In this document: positions 1-8,239 of the stretch, one piece after another
Position numbering within the stretch: the stretch's first letter is position 1
Layout of the letters: the number at the start of each line of letters is the position of its first letter
Source: CBDDBX01 sp965225955
Lineage (GTDB): Bacteria; Acidobacteriota; Aminicenantia; UBA2199
Direction: 5' to 3'
Length of the DNA stretch: 64,000 nt
Assembly (NCBI GenBank): GCA_965225955.1
Contig: CBDDBX010000014.1
Coordinates: 124,001-188,000, forward strand
Program-made: the position numbers and the translations under genes
Notes under the pieces: model-generated
The model's database searches: none
What the model was told of the DNA's origin: nothing
What the model saw: the letters and a program-made list of their open reading frames with translations, nothing else

Positions 1-172
1 TACCAGGTATCATAAGGTCCATTATAACTACATCAATATCAGGGCTATGGTTGGCTTTGGCCTGACTCATGTTCTCTGAAATTATAAGTGTATATTCGTT
101 GTCTTTGAATATTCTTTTAAAAATGTCGTGAATAATTGTCTCATCATCAATGAGATGAATTATTTTACTCAT
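1..172 (-). CDS. Response regulator, receiver domain N-terminus (partial)
   Basis: The gene runs off the left window edge, so only the first 57 residues are visible. They form the start of a CheY-like receiver domain: an acidic pair in LIDDE after the first beta strand and the phosphoacceptor Asp in VVIMDLMIPG. The ATG overlaps the stop of the upstream histidine kinase gene (ATGA, 169-172), so the two are translationally coupled and almost certainly cognate partners. The output domain lies outside the window; NtrC-type, other DNA-binding or receiver-only forms are all possible. The receiver call is strong; the output function is unknown. Confidence 0.85.
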   Translation of the reverse strand, partial: MSKIIHLIDDETIIHDIFKRIFKDNEYTLIISENMSQAKANHSPDIDVVIMDLMIPG

Positions 173-2934
173 ATTTTTATTCTCCTTAGAGGACTGGAAA
201 AAGGCAATATAATGTTAAATGTGGTGCCTTCACCCGGTTCGCTGGAAATAGTAATTTCCCCATAATGCTCTTTTACTATGTTATAGGTTATTGCAAGTCC
301 CAGACCAGTACCTTTACCAGGTGCTTTGGTTGTGAAGAAGGGGTCAAAAATCTTATCTACATTCTCTAATGAGATACCTGTTCCATTATCTTTAATGGAA
401 ACCAGGATTCCTTCAGGGGTGTGATTTCCTGCAAAAGAAATTTTCCCCTCTGTATGCTCAATTGCATCACAGGCATTGATAATAAGATTAATGAAAAGCT
501 GCTGAAGTCTCGTTGGAAAACCAAAAATTTTATTATCAATTTTCAAACCATCTGTATCTATAGCTATATTCTTCTTCTTCAATCTATGGTCAACAAGAGA
601 TATACTCTGTCCAATAACCTGTACTATATCAAGTTCCATTGGCTGTGTTCCCTTTTGTCTTGAGAAGTCCAGAAGGGTTCTTGTAATCTTGTTGGCTCTG
701 ATAACCTGCTCCTGCATTTTCTGAATAAGCTCAAAATTATCTTCATCTTCCGGATTTTCCAGAATAAACTGACAATAAGATGAAATGCCGGTAAGGGGAG
801 TGTTGATTTCATGTGCTATACCAGCTGAAAGCATTCCGATTGATGCCATCTTTTCAGAAGTAACCAGCTGATTCTGAATCATATTCTTCTCTGTAACATC
901 TTCAATAACAAGAATTGTACCGATAACTTTGTTACTGTGATCTTTCAGGGAAGAGATGTAGATGTCAAAACTAAGCTCTTCAGGAGCATTGGGCATAGTA
1001 ACACTTTTAAGAGTAATGGAATTCTTTTTATGAGTAAGAATATTTCGCCAGATCTCTTCTCCAAAGATAGTATAAGCTTTCTTATTGAGAGCCTTTTTTC
1101 TAAGTGAACCTGTTTTCTGTTCCATAAAAGAATTCCAGGTCTGAATTGTGTTGAACTTGGATAGAACAACAATTCCAAGATTAAGATTCTCAATGATATT
1201 TTCATTGAACTCTTTAAGCAGATTTATCTCGTTAAGCTGATTTTCAAGTTTTGAATACAGAGATGCATTTTCAACTGACAGAGAGAGGGAGGAGGCGATA
1301 CTGTACATTAACTCCCAGTCTTCAAGGGACAGATACCGGTTGTCCTGTTTAAGTCCGAATGCAATAACTCCTGTAAGATTACCTCTGGTTTTGAGAGCAA
1401 GAAACTGGAAATATTTAAGAGAACTCAGGATTCTGAAATCTGAAGGATGTTTCTTCTCAAAAACGGAGTGAGAGGTAAATGTAAGACTTCCGGCTTCCAT
1501 CAGGCCATCTATGAATTCACTGGACAGGTTTATTCTTCTGTTCTCAGGTAACAGGTGAAATTCACTGTTCCTGGAATAGATTATCAGAGAACTCTTCTGC
1601 AGATTAAACCCATGGTTAATAGAGTCAAGAAAGTTTCTGGAAAGAGAGTCCAGATCTCTCTCCTCTCTAAGAGAGTTAATAAGATCTATCAGTCTCCTTT
1701 TGAAATTGTATGTACTTCTTGAAAAGATTTTTTCAAAATATTCCTGAACAGTGGATTCAATTGGTCTGAACAGGTAACCTGCAGTAAGAAGAGTTGCGAG
1801 AGACCAGAATATTCCAAGAAGCCAGCTCTGTTCACTGCTGAATCCTACTACGAAATAGACTCCGAAAATAAAAAGAAGGATTGTTGAAGTGGAAAGAGAT
1901 TTCTTTAATATTGACTCAATGTCTGTAACACGCTTTGGACTTAAAAAGAAAGCCAGTGACAAAGGCAGTGCTGCAAGAGAGAATATCATAAGGTAGTGGA
2001 GCATTGAGTTAAGTAGAGCAGGAGGAGTAAGTGTCAGGAAAATAAATGAGATTATAGAGAGAGCAGCTCCGGCAGCAGGAATAATAAATCTGGTCTGCTT
2101 TTTATTTATAACAAGCCTGAATGATGAGTGCATTATTGCTGCAAAAGATAGAATGAGGTAGAGGCGGAACAGGTGTGAAGATGTTTCCCTGAAAAAGTTC
2201 AGAGTTACAATTATAACCGGAATAACAGGTTCTTCCGGTAGTATTACCGACACAAAGAACCATGTGTTAATAATAATATGAGCCCCGGGGATCAGATAGA
2301 TAAGATATATGATTTTCTTACTTACGCTCTTTTTAATGAAAACCGATTTAATGGGAAAGTTAAGGGTATAGTGAAGCAACATAGCTGGAAAGAGGAGGTA
2401 GCAGATACGATCAAGAATGAGAAACAGTATATCCAGATCTTCATAAGAACCTGTAGGGGAGAAGATAAGAAGGCCGGACAGTGAAAGCCCAAGAAAAAAA
2501 AAGATACCAGGTGGTGATATTGTGCTGTTAGGTTGAATTGATGCATTCAGAATGTTCAGGGTTATGAGAATAAAGAGAATACCAATGAAGGCAATCATAT
2601 AATATGATGCAGGAGTATGGGTTACAGAGATGTCCACACCTTTATCACTTAAAAGATCGTCTCTGACAAACTCATAACGCTGATATTTTTTCCCTGTAAT
2701 TATTCTGGCAAGGTCAATTTTGTTTTTTACCGGAATCTTTCCAACTTTAAGAAGCAGGTCACCCTGTTTTATTGGTGAAGAGGCCGGGGAGTTTAAGCAT
2801 ACTAACCCCTCTTTTGTCTCTTCCCACAAAATATTATCTGTTGAACTGGTCCATTCAATCTTATTGAAAATATTTATAAGGGCAAAGATAACAAAAATAA
2901 GATAAAGAAAGTGCCAGGGATATTTTTTTATCAT
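169..2934 (-). CDS. Membrane sensor histidine kinase (PDZ, multi-TM, GAF, PAS, HisKA, HATPase)
   Basis: This 921-aa sensor kinase phosphorylates the response regulator encoded directly downstream. Order of domains: one TM helix near residues 5-25, a PDZ-like segment (about 26-100, containing QGDLLLKVGKIPV), about nine further hydrophobic helices to about residue 400, a GAF-like region (about 420-560), a PAS region (about 590-700), then HisKA with the phosphorylated His708 in GIAHEINTPL. The ATPase domain shows N box NLIINACDAIEH, G1 DNGTGIS, F box IFDPFFTTK and G2 GKGTGLGL. Its ATG overlaps the stop of a small exported protein gene (2931-2934). The PDZ plus polytopic sensor region suggests sensing of an envelope protein or peptide, which is inference. 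Confidence 0.9.
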   Translation of the reverse strand: MIKKYPWHFLYLIFVIFALINIFNKIEWTSSTDNILWEETKEGLVCLNSPASSPIKQGDLLLKVGKIPVKNKIDLARIITGKKYQRYEFVRDDLLSDKGVDISVTHTPASYYMIAFIGILFILITLNILNASIQPNSTISPPGIFFFLGLSLSGLLIFSPTGSYEDLDILFLILDRICYLLFPAMLLHYTLNFPIKSVFIKKSVSKKIIYLIYLIPGAHIIINTWFFVSVILPEEPVIPVIIVTLNFFRETSSHLFRLYLILSFAAIMHSSFRLVINKKQTRFIIPAAGAALSIISFIFLTLTPPALLNSMLHYLMIFSLAALPLSLAFFLSPKRVTDIESILKKSLSTSTILLFIFGVYFVVGFSSEQSWLLGIFWSLATLLTAGYLFRPIESTVQEYFEKIFSRSTYNFKRRLIDLINSLREERDLDSLSRNFLDSINHGFNLQKSSLIIYSRNSEFHLLPENRRINLSSEFIDGLMEAGSLTFTSHSVFEKKHPSDFRILSSLKYFQFLALKTRGNLTGVIAFGLKQDNRYLSLEDWELMYSIASSLSLSVENASLYSKLENQLNEINLLKEFNENIIENLNLGIVVLSKFNTIQTWNSFMEQKTGSLRKKALNKKAYTIFGEEIWRNILTHKKNSITLKSVTMPNAPEELSFDIYISSLKDHSNKVIGTILVIEDVTEKNMIQNQLVTSEKMASIGMLSAGIAHEINTPLTGISSYCQFILENPEDEDNFELIQKMQEQVIRANKITRTLLDFSRQKGTQPMELDIVQVIGQSISLVDHRLKKKNIAIDTDGLKIDNKIFGFPTRLQQLFINLIINACDAIEHTEGKISFAGNHTPEGILVSIKDNGTGISLENVDKIFDPFFTTKAPGKGTGLGLAITYNIVKEHYGEITISSEPGEGTTFNIILPFSSPLRRIKI

Positions 2935-3197
2935 AGAAAGGTATATTTTTCAGACATTCTTACTGCCCAGATGATTTTCTCTTTTCTTGAAAGAGCTTTT
3001 AACTGAACTTTTTCCATAGGGGCAATCTTATAGCCTGTATCAAAAAGATCATCGGTTTCCAGACCTGTACTCTGGATGTCCTGCAGATCCTGTTTCTGCC
3101 GTTCGGATATTTTACTTGTATCATACTGCATACTTCCTGCTGAAAACAGTGGAAGAATAGAGCAGAAGAGAACAACTCTGATAGATTTTTTTAACAT
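2931..3197 (-). CDS. Small exported protein preceding the sensor kinase
   Basis: This 88-aa protein belongs to no family I recognise. Residues 1-20 look like a Sec signal peptide (KKS, then VVLFCSILPLFSAG). The mature part is short, charged and predicted helical, with no cysteines. The stop codon overlaps the start of the histidine kinase (ATGA), so the two are translationally coupled; a periplasmic accessory or ligand of the PDZ-bearing kinase is a reasonable guess. No Shine-Dalgarno sequence precedes the ATG. Instead a TATAAT sits 7 nt upstream, suggesting a leaderless transcript. A real gene is likely from the coupling and signal peptide; the function is unknown. Confidence 0.7.
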   Translation of the reverse strand: MLKKSIRVVLFCSILPLFSAGSMQYDTSKISERQKQDLQDIQSTGLETDDLFDTGYKIAPMEKVQLKALSRKEKIIWAVRMSEKYTFL

Positions 3198-3204
3198 GAT
3201 ATTT

Positions 3205-3232
3205 ATTATATCAATATATACGCAGTTTTAAA
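3205..3232 (-). promoter_or_regulatory. Sigma-70-type promoter, probably leaderless start
   Basis: On the minus strand an extended -10 (TG-A-TATAAT, hexamer 3210-3205) has a TTTAAA -35 (3232-3227) 16 bp upstream. Seven bases separate the -10 from the ATG at 3197, so transcription would start on or just before the start codon of the small exported protein and read on into the kinase and regulator. Confidence 0.5.
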
Positions 3233-3240
3233 AGCTACAT

Positions 3241-4260
3241 TCAGACAATGAATTCAGGTATGGATATCTGTTTGAAAATCTGGAGAGCAAAATTATCGGT
3301 CATGCCGGCAATGAAATCGAGAGCTTTTTTTTCATTGGGTGCATCAATCATGACGTTATCCAGGTATTCTGTGGGGTTTTTCAGAACATAACGGTATATA
3401 CTGGTTATTATACTCTCAATTTTATTCCGTTCTCTCTCCAGAGTATCGTTTTTATAAACTTCTGCAAAAAGAAAGCTTCTCAGGTTGTTAAGTTCTTTGT
3501 ATACCTCTTCTGACATAGAGATGTATTCCCAGTTATTCCTGATTGTTGAGCTTATTACATCATTAACGATAGTATCTATTCTACGGGAAAATCTTGAACC
3601 AAATAGAGATCTTACAGGTTCTGGTATATCACCCTCTTTTATGAGTGAGGATCTTACTGCATCATCCAGATCATGATTTACGTAAGCTATTATGTCTGAT
3701 AGTCTTACAATCTGCCCTTCCAGAGTTGAGGGAAGCTGGGCCGGATCATCTGTAATGATAGGACCTGAACCTTTTGAGTGTTTAACTATTCCATCCATAA
3801 CCTGAGTGGTGAGATTCAGGCCTTTGCCATTCTTTTCCAGAAGTTTTACTACTCTTAAGCTCTGAAAGTTGTGTTTGAAATTCCCACCGGAAATGTCATT
3901 AAGGACATCTTCACCTGTGTGTCCGAATGGGGTATGTCCCAGGTCATGTCCCAGAGCGATTGCTTCAGTAAGATCTTCGTTTAAGTTGAGTGCTTTGGCT
4001 ATAGTTCTGGCTATCTGACTGACTTCAAGGGTATGGGTTAATCTTGTTCTGTAGTGATCACCTTCCGGCGATATAAAGACCTGGGTTTTATGCTTTAGTC
4101 TCCGAAAAGCTTTGGAGTGAATGATCCTGTCTCTGTCTCTCTGAAATTCAGTTCTGGTGGGAGAGAGAGTATCTTCTTTCAATCTTTTGCCATTAATACT
4201 CCTGCAGGCGGATGGGTGCAGGAGTTCTTCTCTTTTTTCCAGTTGTGTACGAATATCCAT
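3241..4260 (-). CDS. dgt: Deoxyguanosinetriphosphate triphosphohydrolase-like protein
   Basis: HD-domain dNTPase of the dGTPase family, hydrolysing dGTP to deoxyguanosine and tripolyphosphate and so tuning dNTP pools. Metal-binding HD residues are clear: TRLTHTLEVSQIA (His), then IALGHDLGHTPFGHTGE (His-Asp), with a later Asp in SDIIAYVNHDLDDA. The N-terminal FQRDRDRIIHSKAFRRLKHK block is diagnostic. I place the start at 4260 (MDIRTQ, 339 aa), the usual length for the short Dgt subgroup. The frame stays open to 4446, but that extension is unlike the family and overlaps the Trm112-like gene on the other strand. There is no evident ribosome binding site; a -10-like TATCAT lies 6 nt upstream. Confidence 0.93.
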   Translation of the reverse strand: MDIRTQLEKREELLHPSACRSINGKRLKEDTLSPTRTEFQRDRDRIIHSKAFRRLKHKTQVFISPEGDHYRTRLTHTLEVSQIARTIAKALNLNEDLTEAIALGHDLGHTPFGHTGEDVLNDISGGNFKHNFQSLRVVKLLEKNGKGLNLTTQVMDGIVKHSKGSGPIITDDPAQLPSTLEGQIVRLSDIIAYVNHDLDDAVRSSLIKEGDIPEPVRSLFGSRFSRRIDTIVNDVISSTIRNNWEYISMSEEVYKELNNLRSFLFAEVYKNDTLERERNKIESIITSIYRYVLKNPTEYLDNVMIDAPNEKKALDFIAGMTDNFALQIFKQISIPEFIV

Positions 4261-4266
4261 ATTATG

Positions 4267-4275
4267 ATGATACCA
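4267..4275 (-). promoter_or_regulatory. Extended -10 element immediately before dgt
   Basis: The minus strand reads TGGTATCAT (4275-4267), an extended -10, followed by six bases and the ATG at 4260. No good -35 hexamer is seen. The position implies a leaderless or nearly leaderless dgt transcript and supports the shorter start. Confidence 0.35.
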
Positions 4276-4339
4276 GACCAGAGAATTCATTGACAGTAAG
4301 AAAACAAAATGCGAGAATTTCCATTTTAATGAGGTTTGA

Positions 4340-4516
4340 ATGAGCATGAAAAAAGTCTCTGATGAATTAATGGAGATACTTGTTTGTCCTGTGTGCAGAA
4401 AATCTGTAACCCGGCTTGATAGCTCTGAAGGTATAAGGTGCAGCAATTGTAATCTTATATACCCTGTAACAGATGGTATTCCGGTTATGCTTACTGACGA
4501 GGCTGTTAAAGGTTAA
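4340..4516 (+). CDS. Trm112/YcaR-family small zinc-ribbon-like protein
   Basis: A 58-aa protein of the Trm112/UPF0434 family, whose members bind and stabilise partner enzymes such as methyltransferases. Four cysteines form a compact zinc ribbon: LVCPVCRKS near residues 16-19, then GIRCSNCNLIYP, followed by the family hallmark YPVTDGIPVML. GAGG (4331-4334) lies five bases upstream of the ATG. A second in-frame ATG at 4346 would remove two residues. It ends 1 nt before the heptose kinase gene starts, so the two are co-transcribed. The family in general is often encoded beside lipid A or nucleotide-sugar genes. Family assignment is confident; the partner is not known. Confidence 0.85.
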   Translation: MSMKKVSDELMEILVCPVCRKSVTRLDSSEGIRCSNCNLIYPVTDGIPVMLTDEAVKG

Positions 4517-4517
4517 T

Positions 4518-5489
4518 ATGAGCAGATATAGTGAATGGCAGAGTCTATGCGGAAAGTTTACTGATTGCAGAATTGCAGTTGTAGGTGACATTATCCTTGA
4601 TCGTTATCTTATGGGTAATGTAGCCAGAATATCTCCTGAAGCACCAGTTCCTGTTTTAAAAGTTGAAAAAGAAGAGTACAGGCTGGGAGGGGCTTCCAAT
4701 GTAGCAGCAAATATAGAAGCTCTGGGTGGAACAGTTATACTGGCAGGTGTTGTTGGCAGAGATCCTTTTGGTGAGATCATTAAAAATGAATGGAAAGGTA
4801 AGTCTCTGATAAAATCATGTGAAGAGGTAAATACTGTTGTTAAAACCAGAGTAATCGGTCAGAAGCAACAGATAGTGAGAATAGACAGAGAATCTTTTAT
4901 CGATATAAAAACCGAACATGAAGATTTTATAATTGAAGGCTTAATGAATGCTGAACTGGATGGAATTGTTGTATCTGATTATGCGAAAGGTACTTTGAAC
5001 CCTTCTATTATGGACCGGATTAAAGATGTGGCTGATAAAAAACGGGTACCTGTGCTTGTAGATCCCAAACCTCCCAATTTCAGTATATATGAAGGCGTTA
5101 CCGGTATTACCCCTAATTGCAGTGAAGCAGAAAAACTTACCGGAATGATTATAGATTCAGATGAGAGAGCTTTTAAGGCAGCTGAGGTAATAAAGGAGAA
5201 ATTTGGTTGCGATTATGCCCTTGTAACAAGAGGTGCAAAAGGAATTACAGCAGTTGATTCTGATGGTTCAGTTTTTAACATCCCTGTATGTGGTCACGAT
5301 GTATATGATGTTACCGGAGCAGGTGATACTGTTATGGCAGCTCTTGTTCTGAGCCGTTGTGCAGGAGCCTCTCTGAGAGACTCTCTGACAGTGGCAAATG
5401 CTGCTGCTTCAATAGTTGTGGAGAAGGTTGGTACATCAAAAGTTACAGCAGAAGAACTGATTGAAAGACTGGCAGTTGTTGCCCCCTGA
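4518..5489 (+). CDS. rfaE1: D-glycero-beta-D-manno-heptose-7-phosphate kinase (PfkB family)
   Basis: Kinase of the ADP-heptose pathway for the LPS inner core: it phosphorylates heptose 7-phosphate at C1. The 323-aa length matches the kinase half of HldE only, so the adenylyltransferase half must be encoded elsewhere. Visible motifs are VVGDIILDRYLMG, SPEAPVPVL and LGGASNVAANIEALGG at the N-terminus, and the PfkB signature DVTGAGDTV near residue 270, which holds the catalytic Asp. The frame is open to 4473, but the ATG at 4518 (MSRYSEWQ) fits the family and abuts the Trm112-like gene. Other PfkB sugar kinases are less likely, given the HldE-like N-terminus and the neighbouring lptB. Confidence 0.88.
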   Translation: MSRYSEWQSLCGKFTDCRIAVVGDIILDRYLMGNVARISPEAPVPVLKVEKEEYRLGGASNVAANIEALGGTVILAGVVGRDPFGEIIKNEWKGKSLIKSCEEVNTVVKTRVIGQKQQIVRIDRESFIDIKTEHEDFIIEGLMNAELDGIVVSDYAKGTLNPSIMDRIKDVADKKRVPVLVDPKPPNFSIYEGVTGITPNCSEAEKLTGMIIDSDERAFKAAEVIKEKFGCDYALVTRGAKGITAVDSDGSVFNIPVCGHDVYDVTGAGDTVMAALVLSRCAGASLRDSLTVANAAASIVVEKVGTSKVTAEELIERLAVVAP

Positions 5490-5494
5490 TTTTG

Positions 5495-5522
5495 TTGACA
5501 TGTTAATTAATTATAGTATACT
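5495..5522 (+). promoter_or_regulatory. Sigma-70 promoter of the lptB-rpoN-PTS block
   Basis: A consensus TTGACA (5495-5500), a 16-bp spacer and TATACT (5517-5522) give a predicted start near 5529, about 19 nt before lptB. It lies between the heptose kinase stop and lptB and is one of the best promoter matches in the window. Confidence 0.75.
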
Positions 5523-5547
5523 ATTTTATATACGCTTTAAATAAACT

Positions 5548-6270
5548 ATGAAGATTTTGCAAAGCAAAAATATATGTAAATCATTTAATAAACGAAAGGT
5601 TGTTGATAATGTTTCGATAAATGTTCAGCAAGGGGAAATTATCGGACTACTTGGGCCGAATGGAGCTGGTAAGACGACAACTTTCTCTATGATGCTTGGA
5701 CTCCTTAAACCCGACGAAGGTGAGATATTTCTTGATAAGGAAGATATTACAAAATTACCTGTGTACCTGAGAGCACGAAAAGGAATATCCTTTTTACCTC
5801 AGGAGCCATCAATATATCACGGGCTCTCGGTTATTGGAAATATTCAGGCAGTAATTGAGATGCAGAAAAAGTTTGTAGATAGTGATATTAATGCTGAATC
5901 TGTACTTGAGGAGATGGGCTTGATGCATATTAAAGATCGCAAGTCAGCACTGCTTTCCGGTGGTGAAAGGCGTCGGCTGGAAATTGCAAGAGCTCTTGTT
6001 TTAAAGCCTGATTTTCTGCTCCTTGATGAACCATTTGCTGGTATTGACCCTATTCAGATTAGTGAGATAAGAACTCTTATTACCGGCTTTAAAGAGAGAG
6101 GGATGGGAGTTATAATAACTGATCATAATGTAAGGGAGCTGCTGAGTATTACAGATCGTTCGTATATAATCAGTCGGGGAAAGGTTATCTTTAAAGGTAA
6201 CTCATACGATCTGATAGAAGATAAAAAGGTTAAGGAAGAGTATCTGGGAAAAGAATTCAGGTGGAATTAA
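5548..6270 (+). CDS. lptB: LPS export ABC transporter ATP-binding protein
   Basis: Cytoplasmic ATPase that powers LptFG extraction of lipopolysaccharide from the inner membrane toward the LptC-A-D bridge. At 240 aa it is full length. Walker A is GPNGAGKTT (about residues 35-43), the Q-loop lies in FLPQEPSIYHGLSV, the signature is LLSGGERRRLEIARAL, Walker B is FLLLDEPFAGIDP and the switch His lies in ITDHNVREL. All are LptB-like. It stands immediately before rpoN, with no gap, and hpf, an arrangement widespread in Gram-negative genomes. There is no clear Shine-Dalgarno sequence ahead of the ATG. LptFG-LptC are not in the window. Confidence 0.95.
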   Translation: MKILQSKNICKSFNKRKVVDNVSINVQQGEIIGLLGPNGAGKTTTFSMMLGLLKPDEGEIFLDKEDITKLPVYLRARKGISFLPQEPSIYHGLSVIGNIQAVIEMQKKFVDSDINAESVLEEMGLMHIKDRKSALLSGGERRRLEIARALVLKPDFLLLDEPFAGIDPIQISEIRTLITGFKERGMGVIITDHNVRELLSITDRSYIISRGKVIFKGNSYDLIEDKKVKEEYLGKEFRWN

Positions 6271-7665
6271 ATGGCAATTAAATTAGGTGTTAAACAGTCA
6301 GCAAACCTTACTCTTAATCCGGTGATACACTCGTTTATATCATTTCTGGCACTGAGCAGAACTGAGTTCTCTGACAGAATTAATAATGAAGTGGATTCAA
6401 ATCCAATGCTTGAGGTTGAAGAGATTGTTCCTGTAGAATCAGGGGAAAAAGATGTAAATGTTCTGCAGGAAAAGATGGAAATGGCAGATTCATCTTTTCT
6501 GAATAGTTATGAAGAGAATGGATTCTTCAAAAGGGATGAGAGCAGTATAGATAAAAACAGGGCAATTGAACTTTTTTCTACATATAAAGAAACTCTTGCA
6601 GATCATCTGCTGCATCAGGCGGAAGCTGTGTTTGATGAGAAGGATATGGAGCTTGCAAGTTATATCGTCTATAACCTTAATGAGTGTGGCTATCTTGAAG
6701 TTGAAGTGGAATCAGTCGCTTCAGTACTTGAAACTACTCCTGAAAGACTGGACAGTATAAGAAATACAATTAAGACTTTTGATCCGAGAGGAACTGCTTC
6801 AATGAATCTTGAAGAGTGCCTTCTGTCTCAGATAGATGAAGATAATTTTCTGCTTAAAGAGCTGATTGAAAACCATCTTGAAGATCTCTCCAAATCCAGA
6901 TACAAAGTAATTGAAGATGCTATGGGCTTAAGTCATGAGCAGATGGCGGATCTCTCTTCCCAGGTTAAGAGGCTTAATCCTAAACCAGGACTTCTCTATG
7001 AATCTGAAGACATTGACTATGCAGAAGTAGATCTTATGCTGATTAAAGAAAATAATGAGTATAAGATTGCATATATAGAAGAGGGGATGCCCCGGTTGAA
7101 GCTCTCCGGTTATTATGAAGATATGCTTAAGCGGACTGAGGACAGAGAATCAAAATCTTACCTGAAAGAGAGGAGCAGAGGTGCTCAGCTCTTTATAGAT
7201 GGTATTGAATTACGAACCAAAATGATTGTGAGAATAGCTGAGTACCTTGTTAAGGTTCAGAAAGATTTTCTCGATTTTGGATATAAATGGAAGAAACCTC
7301 TTACAATGAAAGAGGTGGCCCGGGAACTGGGATACAGTGAATCCACTATTTCCAGGGCTGTAAGTAACAAATTTATGGCTTCAGAGAAAGGGTTGATAAA
7401 GCTTAAAAGTTTCTTTACCCACGGAATTAAAGGTGAATTCGGATTTACCCATTCTGTTGAAACTATTAAGGATAAGATAAAGGCTCTTATTGAAGAAGAG
7501 CCTCATAAAAAACCCTTATCTGATCAGGAATTGTCAGTAAGACTAGGTAAGTTGGGAATCAAAATTTCAAGACGAACCATTAGAAATTACAGAGATGAGA
7601 TGAAGATCCCGAGTTCAACGGTCAGAAGGCAGGAGTACAGTCTGCGTGCAGGCGGTAATAACTAA
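6271..7665 (+). CDS. rpoN: RNA polymerase sigma-54 factor
   Basis: Sigma-54 directs polymerase to -24/-12 promoters that need AAA+ activators. The 464-aa protein starts immediately after the lptB stop. The core-binding region is followed by the helix-turn-helix (LTMKEVARELGYSESTISRA, about residues 350-370) and the RpoN box near the C-terminus (SRRTIRNYRDEMKIPSSTVR, with the usual ARRTVxKYRE-like pattern), which contacts the -24 element. Region I (residues 1-50) keeps the helical pattern ending SNPMLEVEE but is poorer in glutamine than in proteobacterial RpoN. I saw no convincing -24/-12 site in the window. The downstream PTS genes resemble the regulatory neighbourhood of rpoN elsewhere. Confidence 0.95.
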   Translation: MAIKLGVKQSANLTLNPVIHSFISFLALSRTEFSDRINNEVDSNPMLEVEEIVPVESGEKDVNVLQEKMEMADSSFLNSYEENGFFKRDESSIDKNRAIELFSTYKETLADHLLHQAEAVFDEKDMELASYIVYNLNECGYLEVEVESVASVLETTPERLDSIRNTIKTFDPRGTASMNLEECLLSQIDEDNFLLKELIENHLEDLSKSRYKVIEDAMGLSHEQMADLSSQVKRLNPKPGLLYESEDIDYAEVDLMLIKENNEYKIAYIEEGMPRLKLSGYYEDMLKRTEDRESKSYLKERSRGAQLFIDGIELRTKMIVRIAEYLVKVQKDFLDFGYKWKKPLTMKEVARELGYSESTISRAVSNKFMASEKGLIKLKSFFTHGIKGEFGFTHSVETIKDKIKALIEEEPHKKPLSDQELSVRLGKLGIKISRRTIRNYRDEMKIPSSTVRRQEYSLRAGGNN

Positions 7666-7680
7666 ATTAAGGAGGTGTTT

Positions 7681-8235
7681 ATGAGCGTAAGATTTACATC
7701 AAAAAGTGTGAAGGTAACTGGTGCTGTTAAAGGATTTGTAGAGAAGAAGCTCGATTCGATTGAAAAAATCAGTGGCGACATTATTGGTGCTGAATTTATA
7801 ATAAACGAAGAGAAAGATATCTACAAAGTTGAAGTAAATCTAAAAACCAAATACCATTCCTATCAGCTGGTAGACAGCGATGTAAAACTTAAGCAGGCAT
7901 TTCGTCAGGTGTTGAGCAAACTCAAGAATCAGGCAAAAAAGAACAAAGAAAAGCTTAAGGGAGAGAAGAAAATCGGTGTGGGAAAACTATTCGCAGGAGC
8001 TGCAGACACAGATGTTGCTGAAGAGACAGAACCTGAAAAAAATGATACTCCCAGAATAACCGTATCAGAAAATTACTCCAATAAGCCACTTTCAGTAGAA
8101 GAAGCTGTATTCTATCTGCAGGATTCAGGAGAGAATGCTTTCATGTTTGAAAATGTGGAAACCGGTAATATATCGGTGTTATTCAAAAATAATAGTGGAG
8201 ATTTATCTCTAATTGATAAAGGCAGGTTTGAGTAA
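7681..8235 (+). CDS. hpf: Ribosome hibernation promoting factor, long form
   Basis: Binds the 30S decoding region in slow growth and, in the long form, dimerises 70S ribosomes into 100S particles. The 184 aa divide into an N-terminal HPF/YfiA domain (1-100, VRFTSKSVKVTGAVKGFVEK, with a Lys-rich helix QVLSKLKNQAKKNKEKLK), a variable linker and a C-terminal dimerisation domain (about 125-184: KPLSVEEAVFYLQDSGENAF, then LIDKGRF). GGAGG at 7671-7675 lies five bases before the ATG at 7681; an in-frame GTG at 7675 sits inside that site and is rejected. Its place between rpoN and ptsN is classical. Confidence 0.93.
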   Translation: MSVRFTSKSVKVTGAVKGFVEKKLDSIEKISGDIIGAEFIINEEKDIYKVEVNLKTKYHSYQLVDSDVKLKQAFRQVLSKLKNQAKKNKEKLKGEKKIGVGKLFAGAADTDVAEETEPEKNDTPRITVSENYSNKPLSVEEAVFYLQDSGENAFMFENVETGNISVLFKNNSGDLSLIDKGRFE

Positions 8236-8239
8236 AGTA

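Noticed and set aside
4261..4446. N-terminal 62-residue extension of the dGTPase frame
   Set aside because: Unlike any dGTPase N-terminus, without a ribosome binding site, and it overlaps the Trm112-like gene on the opposite strand.
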